Below are positions 1 through 8,678 of a stretch of 15,862 nt of DNA, in pieces. The DNA lies in the NCBI RefSeq assembly GCF_032854445.1, contig NC_088296.1, forward strand, positions 15,138,623 to 15,154,484, read 5' to 3'. Under the pieces are notes generated by a model. It ran no database searches. It worked only from the letters and a program-made list of their open reading frames with translations, and was not told where the DNA came from. The stretch comes from Liolophura sinensis (lineage: Eukaryota; Mollusca; Polyplacophora; Chitonida; Chitonidae). The position numbers and the translations under genes were made by a program. How positions within the stretch are numbered: the first letter of the stretch is position 1; each line of letters begins with the position of its first letter.

Positions 1-78
1 CCTGAACAAACCACATCGTCCAACAAAATAAACCCAGAACCTTCACCAAACCCTGCTCGACGGACCGAATAGCCATGG
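1..78 (-). CDS. SRCR gene exon 5: second half of SRCR domain 2 (cut by window)
   Basis: The exon starts after a pyrimidine-rich acceptor (GGTTTGTTACAG) and reads to the window edge. The split AG/C codon gives Ser, then the sequence includes [22 protein letters not shown] and SG, the standard start of the second half of an SRCR domain. Cys217 is the third cysteine of domain 2; the remaining three would lie beyond position 1. The intron separating it from exon 4 is short (208 bp). Confidence 0.85.
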
Positions 79-3000
79 CTGTAACAAACCAGCAGAATTC
101 AGAAGGAAAAAATCGGTGGAGTTAATCTGACACACATTCTATAAAACTGCATGAAGGAGCGTAGTAATTACAGGATAGCGAATATTCTCCTCGCAAAAAC
201 ATCTATTTTATTCATTTTCAAAATGAACCCTTAAAACCATCGTTTAACAGTTAAGATTCCCCGCTCCTTGCATGTACACAGCATACCTGTAGCCAAGAAT
301 GCGGCAAAGAGTATTGGCTGTGCGTTTGTTGGAGTTGTTGTCACAAACGGTCCCCCATACACCGAAGTAGAAAACCTCCAAACGTCCGCTTAGACTGGTT
401 GCTGTTTTTTGTCCACCTACGAGCCTGATTCTTTCTGAAAGTAAAGGTTTAGCTAATTGCAGTTGTATAAGTACAATATAACGCCGTTCAGAGCTTAAGG
501 CTTTAGTGTTCGTTAATGTATAGATTGGGGTCACATTTAAGCATTTCAGGACGGTACATCTATACTTTTGAAAAACCTCGTTCCTGAAACTGAAGTTTTA
601 GCAGCATGAGAACCGCGGTTTGTGACTGAAAAGCTAAACGTTCCATGTTCTGCACTTTCCTCTGTAATGTTCAACGAAAGATCTGTGGTTAAGCAACTAA
701 GGTATGCCATCAGACAGCTGTTGCCAATTTTTGATAGGCGACAATGTTATCGTTTAATGTTGTAACACATTCCGAAACACTCAGCGGCCAAAACGCTTTG
801 GTGCATACTTGATCAGCCTGTGAAAAAGCAGCAAATAAAATCTTGACCTCTTGGCCGTCAAAATCTAAACCTTTCTATACCAGCAGATGGGAAGTGTGCG
901 TAACAACACAACCTCATCGACACCTGTCTCCTTGTGTGCTCTCACCCAGATTTCTCCGCTTTCGGCATTAAAGTTACATGAGCACATTGATTTCCCTTAT
1001 TATTCATGTTGTACATTTGTAGAGTTCAACCTCAAAAATGTGTATGCCCTAAAGTTCGCCTGGTGCAATGCCACACCACCACATGCAGCTTGCAGTTTGC
1101 TCTACAACATCTCAAAAAATCGACCTAGCATGAACACCTTTTATGAGCTGTGATTACTGGTAGTTAAGTCATCGCATTCTGTTACATGTACCTTAGTATT
1201 CTACAGGGTGACAGGAAGTAACACTGGCAAAACGTTTTCAGTTCTATCCAAAACACACACAATTCTATACAAATACGATTTATTTTAACTAGTTACAAAC
1301 TAGCAGTGCAGAAATTTATAGTTCATCAAGAACCTAAAATGTCTGCATGGCAACATTACCCAATCAGTGCTCCTTCACACTTCCGTTTGGAGGCAAATCT
1401 TGAATCAAGTCGCCTGAATTGCGCATGTGTAACCTTAAAACTCGCACATGCCCAAAGGTTAGACATTTTCCTTTATTTCAATACCATGCATGAACCCTTT
1501 CATCCAAAAAGACAGACTGGCAGAGAAAAAAGACTTTTCAACAATAATTACACAGAGTTCAATTCCGAAACACGGAAGCGCCACTGGGGTACTGGTTCTC
1601 TGTGATCGTCAGCCAATCAAGGCCCTTTGATAGCGAACATCTGACGACCATGTCTGCAAATTGTTTTTTTTTTTCTTGGCATTAAGCATCAACTGCAGCA
1701 AATAACTCACTCAAGCTAGAAAACCAATCCCTCCATGCCCAGTAACACCCGATCTGTGACTTTCTATGACCACAAACTGCGATTCGTTGTGATCTATTGA
1801 TCGTGGTCAATCGCTGCCTGTTCGCGAGAGTCCTTTATAAACCAATCGTCAACTTCTACCGGTGAGTACGGCGTAAAACACCGATCAAAAAAAAAATCAA
1901 CTTCTACCGGACTCATGATATTCACGGTGGTTATGTGATAACATGAAATCAAATGTGAAAAACAAAATGGAATTCTTGAAGATTGATTGCCGAACTCGTG
2001 TGTACATGTAGCTCGTGCGACAAAGCACGGCCGATTAAGATTAGGTAGACTTCGTGTAGCCAATTGCATAGCTTTTGAAATGTATCTCTGTCCTAGTTTT
2101 GAAGCTTTAAAGTCAATGCGTCCTTCATACTGATTGCGTTTCTGTGCCATTTCCCATGACGAATGGTATCTCAGCGCTCTATTCTGGGGCATATATCTGT
2201 TATAAATAGCATATGATGGGAATAGATGAAATGCGGTTACACGTAATTAAACCTAGGAGGAGCAGGACAACGTATTAGTATATGCCAAAGCATGGTGACG
2301 ATTTTTTTTTAGGATTCCTAATAATTAAAATATATAATAAAAAATGGATTTTTTGTATGATAGAGATGAACAATACAAATCTACCAGTTAAACATCTGCT
2401 TGTCTTACCTGTTGTATCGTTTGAACATAATAAACCGAGGTCTTCGTGATGCCCACAGTTATTTTCTCCCCAAGGAAGATGAGAACACTGGGATATGCGA
2501 GTCTCGTTCCCTGCACACACCACATCATCCAACCAGATCAACCCAGTGCCTGCCCTGTTGACTGCATAGCCACTGCTGCTACATTCCAACAGAACCTTGG
2601 ATGTATCTTCCTTACCACAAATTACAGATATACAGGCCCCTGGATCACGAAGCGATCTCAAGGCAAAATTTTAATCACTTTTAAATTGTAATTTCTGATG
2701 TGATTGCCAAAATATTTTTTGACAGAATATCACTTAAGTATAAGATCGCTTCGTGACCCTGGGGCTTGGTCTACAGTGTGAGCCTGATTTATTTTTCTTG
2801 AAGCTGATCAAAATATATACCTAAAACAACTAATTACTCGCCCATCAATAGTTTTTGATACTTGATAATTGATAGCCCAGTTATGTGCAATAGTAGGCAT
2901 TACACAAGTAAATTTTACAACCCATCCCATCCCCCCCTAAAAAAAATGACAGTTACCGTTAAAGATACAAGTAATGCCAGAAATCCCAATTCCTTACATA

Positions 3001-4266
3001 TATCAGTGACTCTGCTCAAGTAACCTAAGCGTTCCTACGCTACCCAGTTCTTTCATATCCGAATGGTTCCGAAGGGATTTAACTACAGTCACAGCGAAAA
3101 TTGATCACTGTCGGCTGCAGCATTTATGTAGACGGTTTACATGTAGAGGTTTAGTCTGTAGCCCATCATACAGGCAGCAGCTATACGGCTCTCACCGTCT
3201 CAACGTCGCTGTACTATTAGTACTACTCTTATGGAGACTATTTATAGTTTATTTGTGGGCAATCGTGACGTCAGATACAGTGTGTAAATATGTGAAAATT
3301 AACAAAGATACACCCTCACGAGAAATATCTACTTGTTGCCGAAGGTATTTGGATGGAATAGAGAGGTCATTGTCTTACACGGATTTGTTTACCGCTTATT
3401 CGTTTCAGAGCATAGAAACGATTGATTCGAATGCTCTGTCGTGGAGAGTGTGTGAAACAGATTTGTTCTGAAGCACATGGTACATGTAGTTATTTATCTG
3501 ATTGGTGTTTTACGCCGTACTCAAGGTACTTATAAAACCATGTGTACAAACTGCTGGGAAGCCTTATAACCGCATACAGCTCTAGTCAAATGCTGTTTTC
3601 TTTCACTTTAAATTAGTATGCCAATGTTTAAAAAATACCTGTGTCCAAGAATGCGACAAAGGCTGGAAGCAGTGATATCAGTCACACCATCATCACACAC
3701 GGTTCCCCATGTACCGTTATAGAACACCTCCAAACGTCCAGTAACAGCAGATGATGTCTCCTCGCCATCAACGAGTCTAAGAGGGTAGGTCGCTGGAAAT
3801 GAAAGTTTAAGTCAATAGCCACCGTGGCTTTCGAATTCATCTGCAGATTTGATTAAACTCTGACCTGTTACATATCAGCAGATTTCCACTTGAGTTGATA
3901 TCCTAGTTTAAGATCATACCGATTTATTTATTTATCACCCGGGTCGGGTCATACCAAAGACTTTAAAAATGGTATTTGCTAATGCCTTGCTTGGCGCTCA
4001 GCACTGAGTCATCTGTGCAAGGAAACATGGCTTATCGGCCTGATGTCAGTTTAATATCAGTGGGTGGGGCTATCATGTCTGGTTTCTTCGACATGATACT
4101 TCAGTGACGGCAGCACTTTGGCCGCACAATGTCACCCTGCCACCAGAAGACACAATGTATATATAAACACTTAGTAACTCATATGACAGTCATATGACTG
4201 AAAATTGTTAAGTACGACGTTAAACCTCAACATACATACATACATACATACATACATACATACATA

Positions 4267-4359
<93 letters not shown>

Positions 4360-6478
4360 TTATTTATCAAGCGCCAAAGCCTTCCTTGCAGGGTATTATT
4401 GTTAGATTTATTTTTGTTCGCTTTTTCAAGCTTCAATATCATCAAAACTGCTAAATACGGAGATACAAAACTCACAAGTAACGATACTAACACCATGATA
4501 TAGCTTTTGCTGCTCTGGAAGTATTGACCGTTAACGTGATTTGGTGGCCATTTTTCTTTAATACAGAAAAAAATGAACAGGTGAACATGAATTTACAGCG
4601 ATCGCGCTGCTGACCGGCCTCTGTGCTCCGCTGACACGGAGACCCACCATTAGCTCATGCTTGTAAGCGGGGATGGCAACAGTATAGACAGATATGGGAG
4701 TCAAATACCCATATATACTGGTTACACAAACAAACACAAGGGTACATACACGTGGGTGGGTGAGTGAGTGAGTGTTTGGAGTTAAACGTCGTGTTTAACA
4801 ATTTTTCAGTCATATGACGACGAAGGAATCTTTAAAGTGTATATAATGCGCCTCCTTGTTGCAGGACGGTTTTCCACCGCTCTTTTCTCTAGTGCTGCTT
4901 CACTGAGTCCCCTTACCGAAGCCAAGTAAGACGCCCGGACCATTAAACTGATACAAGTCAACCAGTCGTTGCTCTATCCCCTTTATGCTGAACGCCAAGC
5001 GAGGGAGTTACAACTTTCTCTTTTAAGGTCTTAAGTGTGACTCGACCTAGGGTTGATCCTGGATTTACCGCTGCCGCATGCACATAGAGGGGAGTCTTAA
5101 TTCATCAAAACTAACAAAGATCATAAGATGTCAGCGATGTATATGCACTGACATGATCGAAAGCAGGTATACAGGCATAACGACCGCAGGTGGAGTTAGG
5201 GACAGCTTTACATGGAGACGCAGAATTGAATGTTTGTACTGGATAAGGCAAGTGGTGATGAAAGTAAATGGAGGGAGGGGGGCTGGCCAGGATTCCAAGC
5301 CTCGCTTGTACGACCATTGTTCTTGCTCAGATTATGTTTTGTCTTCTCTGACACCTGTTTTTTTTTTGTTTTGCAAGGAAAGTGCGAGTCACAGCTGTCA
5401 ACTTTTTGCACATGTTCATTACCAAATCGCTTGGTCTACCGGCAGGAATATCAATTTTAACCCACCTGTGACCTACTTTTCGGCCGTATTGGCACAGTAT
5501 GGACATTTTTTAAAAATATTCTTTTCTAGAACCGCTGCTCCGATTACACTGAATTTGTCGGATGGCATATTTACAAAATTTGATTTTAAATATATTATAT
5601 ATTAAAATATATTATATTGTCAATATATTATCTATTAAAATATTTGTGTCTACATCCTAGACACAAATAGAGTGTATAGGCATTATATAACATGCACTTG
5701 TACATGTTCCAAAATATAGTAAATCGGCCTTTTGTCAAATTCCGATGCCATGTATATCCTGTATTTATTAAGATCGCTCATAGATTACGTACAGTACATA
5801 TATAGTCCCTTCCACTCAGCAGTTTTGAACTTTACAGCGGTTTTAGTCTTCTGTTACGTGACCTGCAAACTTGGGAGAAAATTGCAAATTTTCGACTTTC
5901 GATGGCAATTTGCGACATAAGTACATCTTCCAGGGAAGAAATAAGATCAGATCCATGTTACATGCAATTCACTCGTTCGGAAAGTTTATTGTCTAATGTG
6001 GATTACGTCTATTTTTTGCTCATATTAAACAAACAAGTGGTCTTTTCAGAAGAGCATAGAACTAATAGATCGGAACTGTCTGTGGTGGAGAAAGTGGAAA
6101 GTTTTAGAGAGTGGACGCGAAAAGCTGTATGTACCGATCGCTTGGAAGCCGTGCAACTGCATACAGTTCTAGTTCCTTTAACTCCTCTGCTTCAGGCATC
6201 TCTGAATTTGTACTGGAAAATGTCGAAGGACGGTAGGCTACGTGAATAATGTAGATTATAAGATTGAAGTAAATATTAATGTGTGACCCTTTTTACCTCA
6301 ACACCCTATTGATGTTTAAAGAATTGTTTAGCATCTTTTGTTGAATGTATACTTGGTCAGTGTAGTTACCTACAACAGCACCGATAACAGATGTTAGGGT
6401 GAACAGACACAGACACGCCTTCACAGACGTCAGCGGCAGACCGGCGACAACGTCCAGACGTATCCTGTGTCTCGCCAT
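1..6478 (-). CDS. Multi-exon SRCR-domain protein, 5' part of gene (partial)
   Basis: Five exons join in frame: 6478-6370, 3792-3639, 2575-2409, 434-287 and 78-1 (runs off the window). Together they give about 218 residues: signal peptide 1-37, SRCR domain 1 at about 40-140, and SRCR domain 2 from about 145 onward. Every intron has GT and AG ends, and phases run 1, 2, 1, 2 without a mismatch. Domain 1 has six cysteines (69, 82, 108, 118, 128, 138), the group A pattern, and shows [24 protein letters not shown] and GHHEDLG. SRCR domains are extracellular ligand-binding modules, often of innate immune receptors; a role here is inferred from the family only. Possible N-glycosylation sites (NGT, NET, NDT, NNS) fit a secreted or cell-surface product. 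Further domains, a transmembrane segment or other modules would lie beyond position 1. The gene cannot be named because SRCR proteins are a large expanded family in invertebrates. Confidence 0.85.
287..434 (-). CDS. SRCR gene exon 4: first half of SRCR domain 2
   Basis: The exon is 148 nt, starting after the acceptor TTTACTTTCAG and ending TACAG before the donor GTATGC. It begins with AA, which completes a Glu codon with the last G of exon 3, and ends in phase 2. It encodes [26 protein letters not shown] and LCRILGY, which parallel exon 2 residue for residue in the conserved positions. Only one or two residues separate the end of domain 1 from this RIRLVGG, so the two domains are packed in tandem with almost no linker. 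Confidence 0.9.
435..2408. other. SRCR gene intron 3, no exon seen
   Basis: This 1974-bp stretch separates the two SRCR domains. I found no further SRCR-like exon on the minus strand, and the open frames on the plus strand show no recognisable domain or splice logic. Its only clear structure is the small tail insertion at 1849-1910. Confidence 0.7.
1849..1910 (+). mobile_element. Ultra-truncated SINE/LINE 3' tail with 14-bp target-site duplication
   Basis: The 14-mer TCAACTTCTACCGG occurs perfectly at 1849-1862 and 1897-1910. Between them lie only 34 bp: a terminal tail (TGAGTACGGCGTAAAACACC and a few more bases) ending in a run of ten A. That tail is the end of the SINE seen at 13257-13775 and elsewhere. 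Direct repeat, 3' tail and A-run together are the signature of target-primed reverse transcription that stopped almost at once. It may derive from a SINE or from the LINE sharing that tail. Confidence 0.82.
2409..2575 (-). CDS. SRCR gene exon 3: second half of SRCR domain 1
   Basis: The exon is 167 nt, entering in phase 2 and leaving in phase 1 at CAACAG before the consensus donor GTAAGA. It encodes [36 protein letters not shown] and LLCSN, which carry the last four domain cysteines. Compared with domain 2 it lacks four residues at the position where domain 2 has FGEG, just before the (W/L)LDDVVC motif. The start at 2575 was chosen because it gives the same split Ser codon as exon 5. The acceptor region reads TAGCAGCAG, so starts three bases either side are also in frame and would add or drop one Ser. 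NET and NDT are possible glycosylation sites. Confidence 0.9.
2636..2765. mobile_element. Short foldback MITE-like element
   Basis: Imperfect terminal inverted repeats of 23 bp (21 matches) lie at 2636-2658 and 2743-2765. The left begins GCCCCTGGATCACGAAGCGA and the right, read on the minus strand, begins GCCCCAGGGTCACGAAGCGA. The 84-bp centre is AT-rich and non-coding. The CACGAAGCGATCTTA core resembles foldback elements I recall from molluscs. TACAG lies next to the left end and again 6 bp beyond the right end, so the true boundaries and duplication are uncertain. It sits in SRCR intron 2, about 60 bp upstream of exon 3. Confidence 0.7.
2766..3638. other. Remainder of SRCR gene intron 2
   Basis: This is non-coding intron sequence containing a short minus-strand SINE tail near 3490-3530. 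I see no other repeat or exon-like segment; plus-strand open frames here are short and match nothing I recognise. Confidence 0.6.
3488..3530 (-). mobile_element. SINE 3' tail fragment (family B)
   Basis: GATTGGTGTTTTACGCCGTA followed by CTCAAG is preceded by a TTATTTAT tract. This equals the 3' tail of the family B SINE on the minus strand. The similarity stops just after CTCAAG, so the copy is severely 5' truncated. I could not see a convincing target-site duplication. Confidence 0.7.
3639..3792 (-). CDS. SRCR gene exon 2: first half of SRCR domain 1
   Basis: The exon is 154 nt, starting after the acceptor TTTCATTTCCAG and ending CACAG before the donor GTATTT. It enters in phase 1 and leaves in phase 2. 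It encodes 50 full codons with the SRCR hallmarks [23 protein letters not shown] and SLCRILG, including the first two domain cysteines. NGT is a potential N-glycosylation site. The last two bases (AG) form Ser with the first base of exon 3. No stop or frameshift is present. Confidence 0.9.
3938..4230 (+). mobile_element. tRNA-derived-type SINE, family A, copy 1 (5' truncated)
   Basis: The copy aligns along its length with 13394-13640: both contain ACCAAAGA(C/T)TTTAAAA, CTTGGCGCTCAGCACTGAG, a TGTCAGT(T/A)TAAT block, ATCATGTCTGG or TCATGTCTGG, and the tail TCATATGACTGAAAA with TTGT. A degenerate CCCGGGTCGGGTC at the left end looks like the region next to a tRNA B box; the A box is missing. It lies in SRCR intron 1, in the orientation opposite to the gene, and its tail runs straight into the CATA/CA microsatellite. 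Confidence 0.75.
4231..4358. repeat. Compound microsatellite (CATA)n then (CA)n
   Basis: About nine CATA units (4231-4266) are followed by roughly 45 CA dinucleotides to 4358. It starts at the 3' end of the family A SINE copy, so it most likely grew from the SINE's simple-repeat tail. The long Cys-Val and Thr-His open frames across it are artefacts of the repeat. Confidence 0.95.
4753..5072 (-). mobile_element. tRNA-derived-type SINE, family A, copy 2
   Basis: Read on the minus strand this copy ends with CGTCGTCATATGACTGAAAA, ATTGTTAA and ACGACGTTTAAC followed by a CACTCACTCAC tail (GTGAGTGAGTG at 4753-4774 on the plus strand). Its body carries CCCTCGCTTGGCGTTCAGCA and a TATCAGTTTAATGG block matching copies at 3938 and 13394. 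The 5' end keeps a degenerate B-box-like AGGATCAACCC but no A box. The body is more diverged from the other two copies, suggesting a separate subfamily. Confidence 0.75.
5073..6369. other. 5' part of SRCR intron 1, AT-rich, no exon seen
   Basis: This covers the rest of the 2.6-kb first intron. An AT-rich block lies near 5580-5640 next to a perfect hairpin. The plus-strand open frames at 5078-5605 and 5902-6249 show no recognisable domain, and the first begins inside the end of a SINE, so I do not call genes. Confidence 0.55.
5641..5669. repeat. Perfect 12-bp inverted repeat with 5-nt loop
   Basis: TATTTGTGTCTA (5641-5652) and TAGACACAAATA (5658-5669) are exact reverse complements around a CATCC loop. 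It borders an AT-rich tract of TATTAAAATAT-like repeats. Function unknown; it may be the centre of an old foldback element. Confidence 0.85.
6370..6478 (-). CDS. SRCR gene exon 1: start codon and signal peptide
   Basis: This exon encodes 36 codons plus one base. The Met has A at -3 and G at +4, a strong Kozak context. An Arg-rich N-terminal stretch ([11 protein letters not shown]) and Lys20 precede a hydrophobic core ([16 protein letters not shown]). The exon ends at GTTGTAG followed by the donor GTAACT. Its leftover G joins CG of exon 2 to make Ala37, so the sequence reads AVVA then TYPLRLVDG, with Val at -3 and Ala at -1 suiting signal peptidase. The exact phase match to exon 2, 2.6 kb away, is the main reason to link it to the SRCR exons. 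The n-region is long, so a signal anchor is possible. A possible acceptor (ATTTCAG, ending 6492) lies 13 bp before the ATG and may close a 5' UTR intron. Confidence 0.72.
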
Positions 6479-6492
6479 CGTGTGGCGTAAAC

Positions 6493-7550
6493 TGAAATAG
6501 TTGTCACATGATTATGAAATCATAAGTAATTAAACAGAAAGTAAACAGTACAAATGAGTTCCAGAGAAAAGACAAGTGGAAAACGATGTACATGTAAAAA
6601 AAAACTACACGCATCTTTACTTATTAACCTAACTTCACCTACAATGCTATGTAGTTACGGACGTGTATTTATCTATCCATCTCTCCGTGTAAGTCAGCAA
6701 TTTTCAGAGTCAAAAGTTGTGCAGAGATTTGGATGAAATTTTGTGCGCATTTTAAGCCTAGGGTAATGAGCAATCCGTTGGCTGGTGTGTGAGAATGGTA
6801 ACTGTGTAATTCTTGGTAAGCATACTTAATGATTTTATAAAATATAATGATACTTTATATATATATATATATTAGTAGGAATTGTGTCAATCTAGTGAAT
6901 CCCTAGTCACATTAACTAGTTTCTCTAAATTGTAAATTCAGTACATTAGCTACAATACCCCAGCAATATTCCATCCTGATACCTTAAAAGATTTCAGAGG
7001 CAACTTAAAATTTAGGAACTGTAGCGTAAATCGTTCCCTGAAACGGGTAAACGCCACGTTAAAATTCTAATATGTAACTTTTACATATGTACAATATTTC
7101 ACTTTGCACATAAGTGTATCTAATATTAGAAAACACGTTCTAAATCAGCTGCCTATGGTGTACTGACCTGTAAGCTTGTCTGTGTACCGCTTATCCCGGA
7201 TATCTGATGTGTCCTATCCTCCCTCTTTGTGTAATATGTCGACAAACCGCTATGACTCTAACTTGTGTCTACAATTCATTTAAGGGCGGAGAAGGGAAGT
7301 TGTCAGGGATTGGATGAGGCTTAAACGAAGAACAAAAAATCTAACCATACAATATCAGTAGAAACTGGAAGGTGGGTAAATGTGTGTCATCTCTATCTTC
7401 CAGGTTATGGTACATGACTGTCACTATTTGCTTCATTTCCAATCCATTATTTAAAACTTACTTATTGCATATCATTACTTACTTAAAGGATACATGAAAA
7501 AGGTTCTTTAAAACGAAAAGAATAATTATCAGGATGGTGGAGGAAGATAT
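6493..7550. other. Presumed region upstream of the SRCR gene, nothing coding seen
   Basis: This lies 5' of the SRCR start codon and could hold its promoter or 5' UTR exons, but I see no motif strong enough to call. A short (AT)n tract lies at 6856-6872. Open frames are short and unrecognisable. Confidence 0.5.
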
Positions 7551-7551
7551 G

Positions 7552-7574
7552 CCCCCCCCCCCTCCCCCAAACAA
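7552..7574. repeat. Homopolymer cluster C11-T-C5 followed by A-rich run
   Basis: Eleven C, one T, five C, then A-rich sequence. The minus strand is correspondingly G-rich and could form a G-quadruplex or triplex-type structure. No gene context explains it. Confidence 0.8.
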
Positions 7575-7814
7575 AAAAAAAATCATTTTCGAGGCTTATT
7601 TCAGGTTTTTTAAGAATCTCTATGTTATGCAAGTTTATGTCAGTGGTAGCAAATATTTGGAAATAACATCATCGATAAATATACTAATGCCGGTTCTGCT
7701 TAGCGCTACCAATTCAGGCTCTCGGTGTATGAAGAACTAATCGCTGTTATCCTACATAAATTTGAGAAAATTCTTCTGTAAACTCAGATCTCACCTGCAT
7801 GAGCTGAATGGAAA

Positions 7815-8391
7815 AGAAGTGCATGTGCTACACGAGGTACATGTGCTACACGAGGTACATGTGTTACATAAGGTGCATGTCCTACATAAGGAACATGTGC
7901 TACATAAGGTATATGTACTACACGAGGTAAATGTGCTAAATAAGGTACATGTGCTACACGAGGTATATCTGTTACAGGAGGTACATGTACTACATAAGGT
8001 GCATGTGCTACATAAGGTACATGTGCTACACGAGGTACATGTGCTACACGCGGTACATGTGTTACATAAGGTACATGTGCTACATAAGGAACATGCGCTA
8101 CAAGAGGTAATGTGCTACAAAAGGTGCATGTGCTACATGAGACATATGTACTACACGATGTACATCTGTTACAGGAGGCACGTCTGCTTACGTAAGGTAC
8201 ATGTGCTACATAAGGTACATGTACTACATAAGGTACATCTTCTAACATATTGTGCATGTACACGTAAGGTACACGTGCTACATGAGGTAAATAGGCCACA
8301 TAATATACATGTGTTAAATGAGGTACATGTGCTACATAACTTACAAGTACTACGTAAGGTACAAATGCTACATAAGGTGTATGAGCTACAT
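7815..8391. repeat. Minisatellite, 18-bp unit, about 31 copies
   Basis: Head-to-tail copies of a unit close to RAGGTACATGTGCTACAY run from 7815, with a few 17- or 19-bp variants and one disrupted stretch near 8230-8270. Because 18 is a multiple of three and the unit lacks stops, both strands show long repetitive open frames (VHVLHE/K on plus). The symmetry of the open frames and the drifting unit length argue against coding. Confidence 0.93.
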
Positions 8392-8454
8392 GAGGTACAA
8401 TGTGCTATATGAAGTACAATGTACTACATAAGGTACATGAGCTACAATTTGCAT
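8392..8454. repeat. Transitional 19-bp units of the minisatellite
   Basis: Two units of 19 bp (8392-8410 and 8411-8429) carry an extra A (GTACAATGT instead of GTACATGT). They are followed by an irregular 25-bp unit. They share the extra A with the 16-bp block that follows and the GCTA/ACTA segment with the 18-bp block that precedes. Confidence 0.8.
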
Positions 8455-8678
8455 GAGGTACAATGTACACAAGGTACAATGTCCATGAGGTACAATTTAC
8501 ACGAGGCACAATGTGCATAAGGTACAACGAACAGGAGGTGCAGTAAACAGGAGATGTAATGTACATAAGGTACAATGTACATGAGGTGCAATTTCCATGA
8601 GGTACATAGTACATCAGGTAAAATGTACATGAGGTACAATGTACATAAGGTACAACGAAGAGGAGGTACAATGCACAT
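8455..8678. repeat. Minisatellite, 16-bp unit, 14 copies
   Basis: Fourteen consecutive 16-bp units fit the unit RAGGTACAATGTACAY exactly in phase. The unit equals the 19-bp transitional unit minus three bases. Unlike the 18-bp block it is not a multiple of three, so plus-strand open frames end here. Confidence 0.9.

Noticed and set aside
4171-4496. Cys-Val and Thr-His rich open frames
   Set aside because: They are translations of the CATA/CA microsatellite.
4571-4640. ATGAATTTACAGCGATCGCG and following bases as another SINE head
   Set aside because: It resembles the family B ACTTGAACTCACAGCGACCG region only weakly and lacks a clear body or tail.
5078-5605. 175-codon plus-strand frame
   Set aside because: It starts next to a SINE, contains homopolymer-derived and AT-rich stretches, and shows no recognisable domain. 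It lies within an intron of the opposite-strand gene.
5902-6249. 115-codon plus-strand frame inside SRCR intron 1
   Set aside because: No known motif or splice signals could be tied to it; length is within chance for the region.
6950-7060. CCAGCAATATTCCA and GTAAACGCCACGTTAAA as pieces of other molluscan SINEs
   Set aside because: The matches are too short and isolated to separate from chance.
7762-8412. 216-codon plus-strand frame of VHVLHE/K repeats, with a long antisense frame too
   Set aside because: It is produced by an 18-bp stop-free minisatellite that is open on both strands and loses frame in the 16-bp block; no start context or domain supports a protein.
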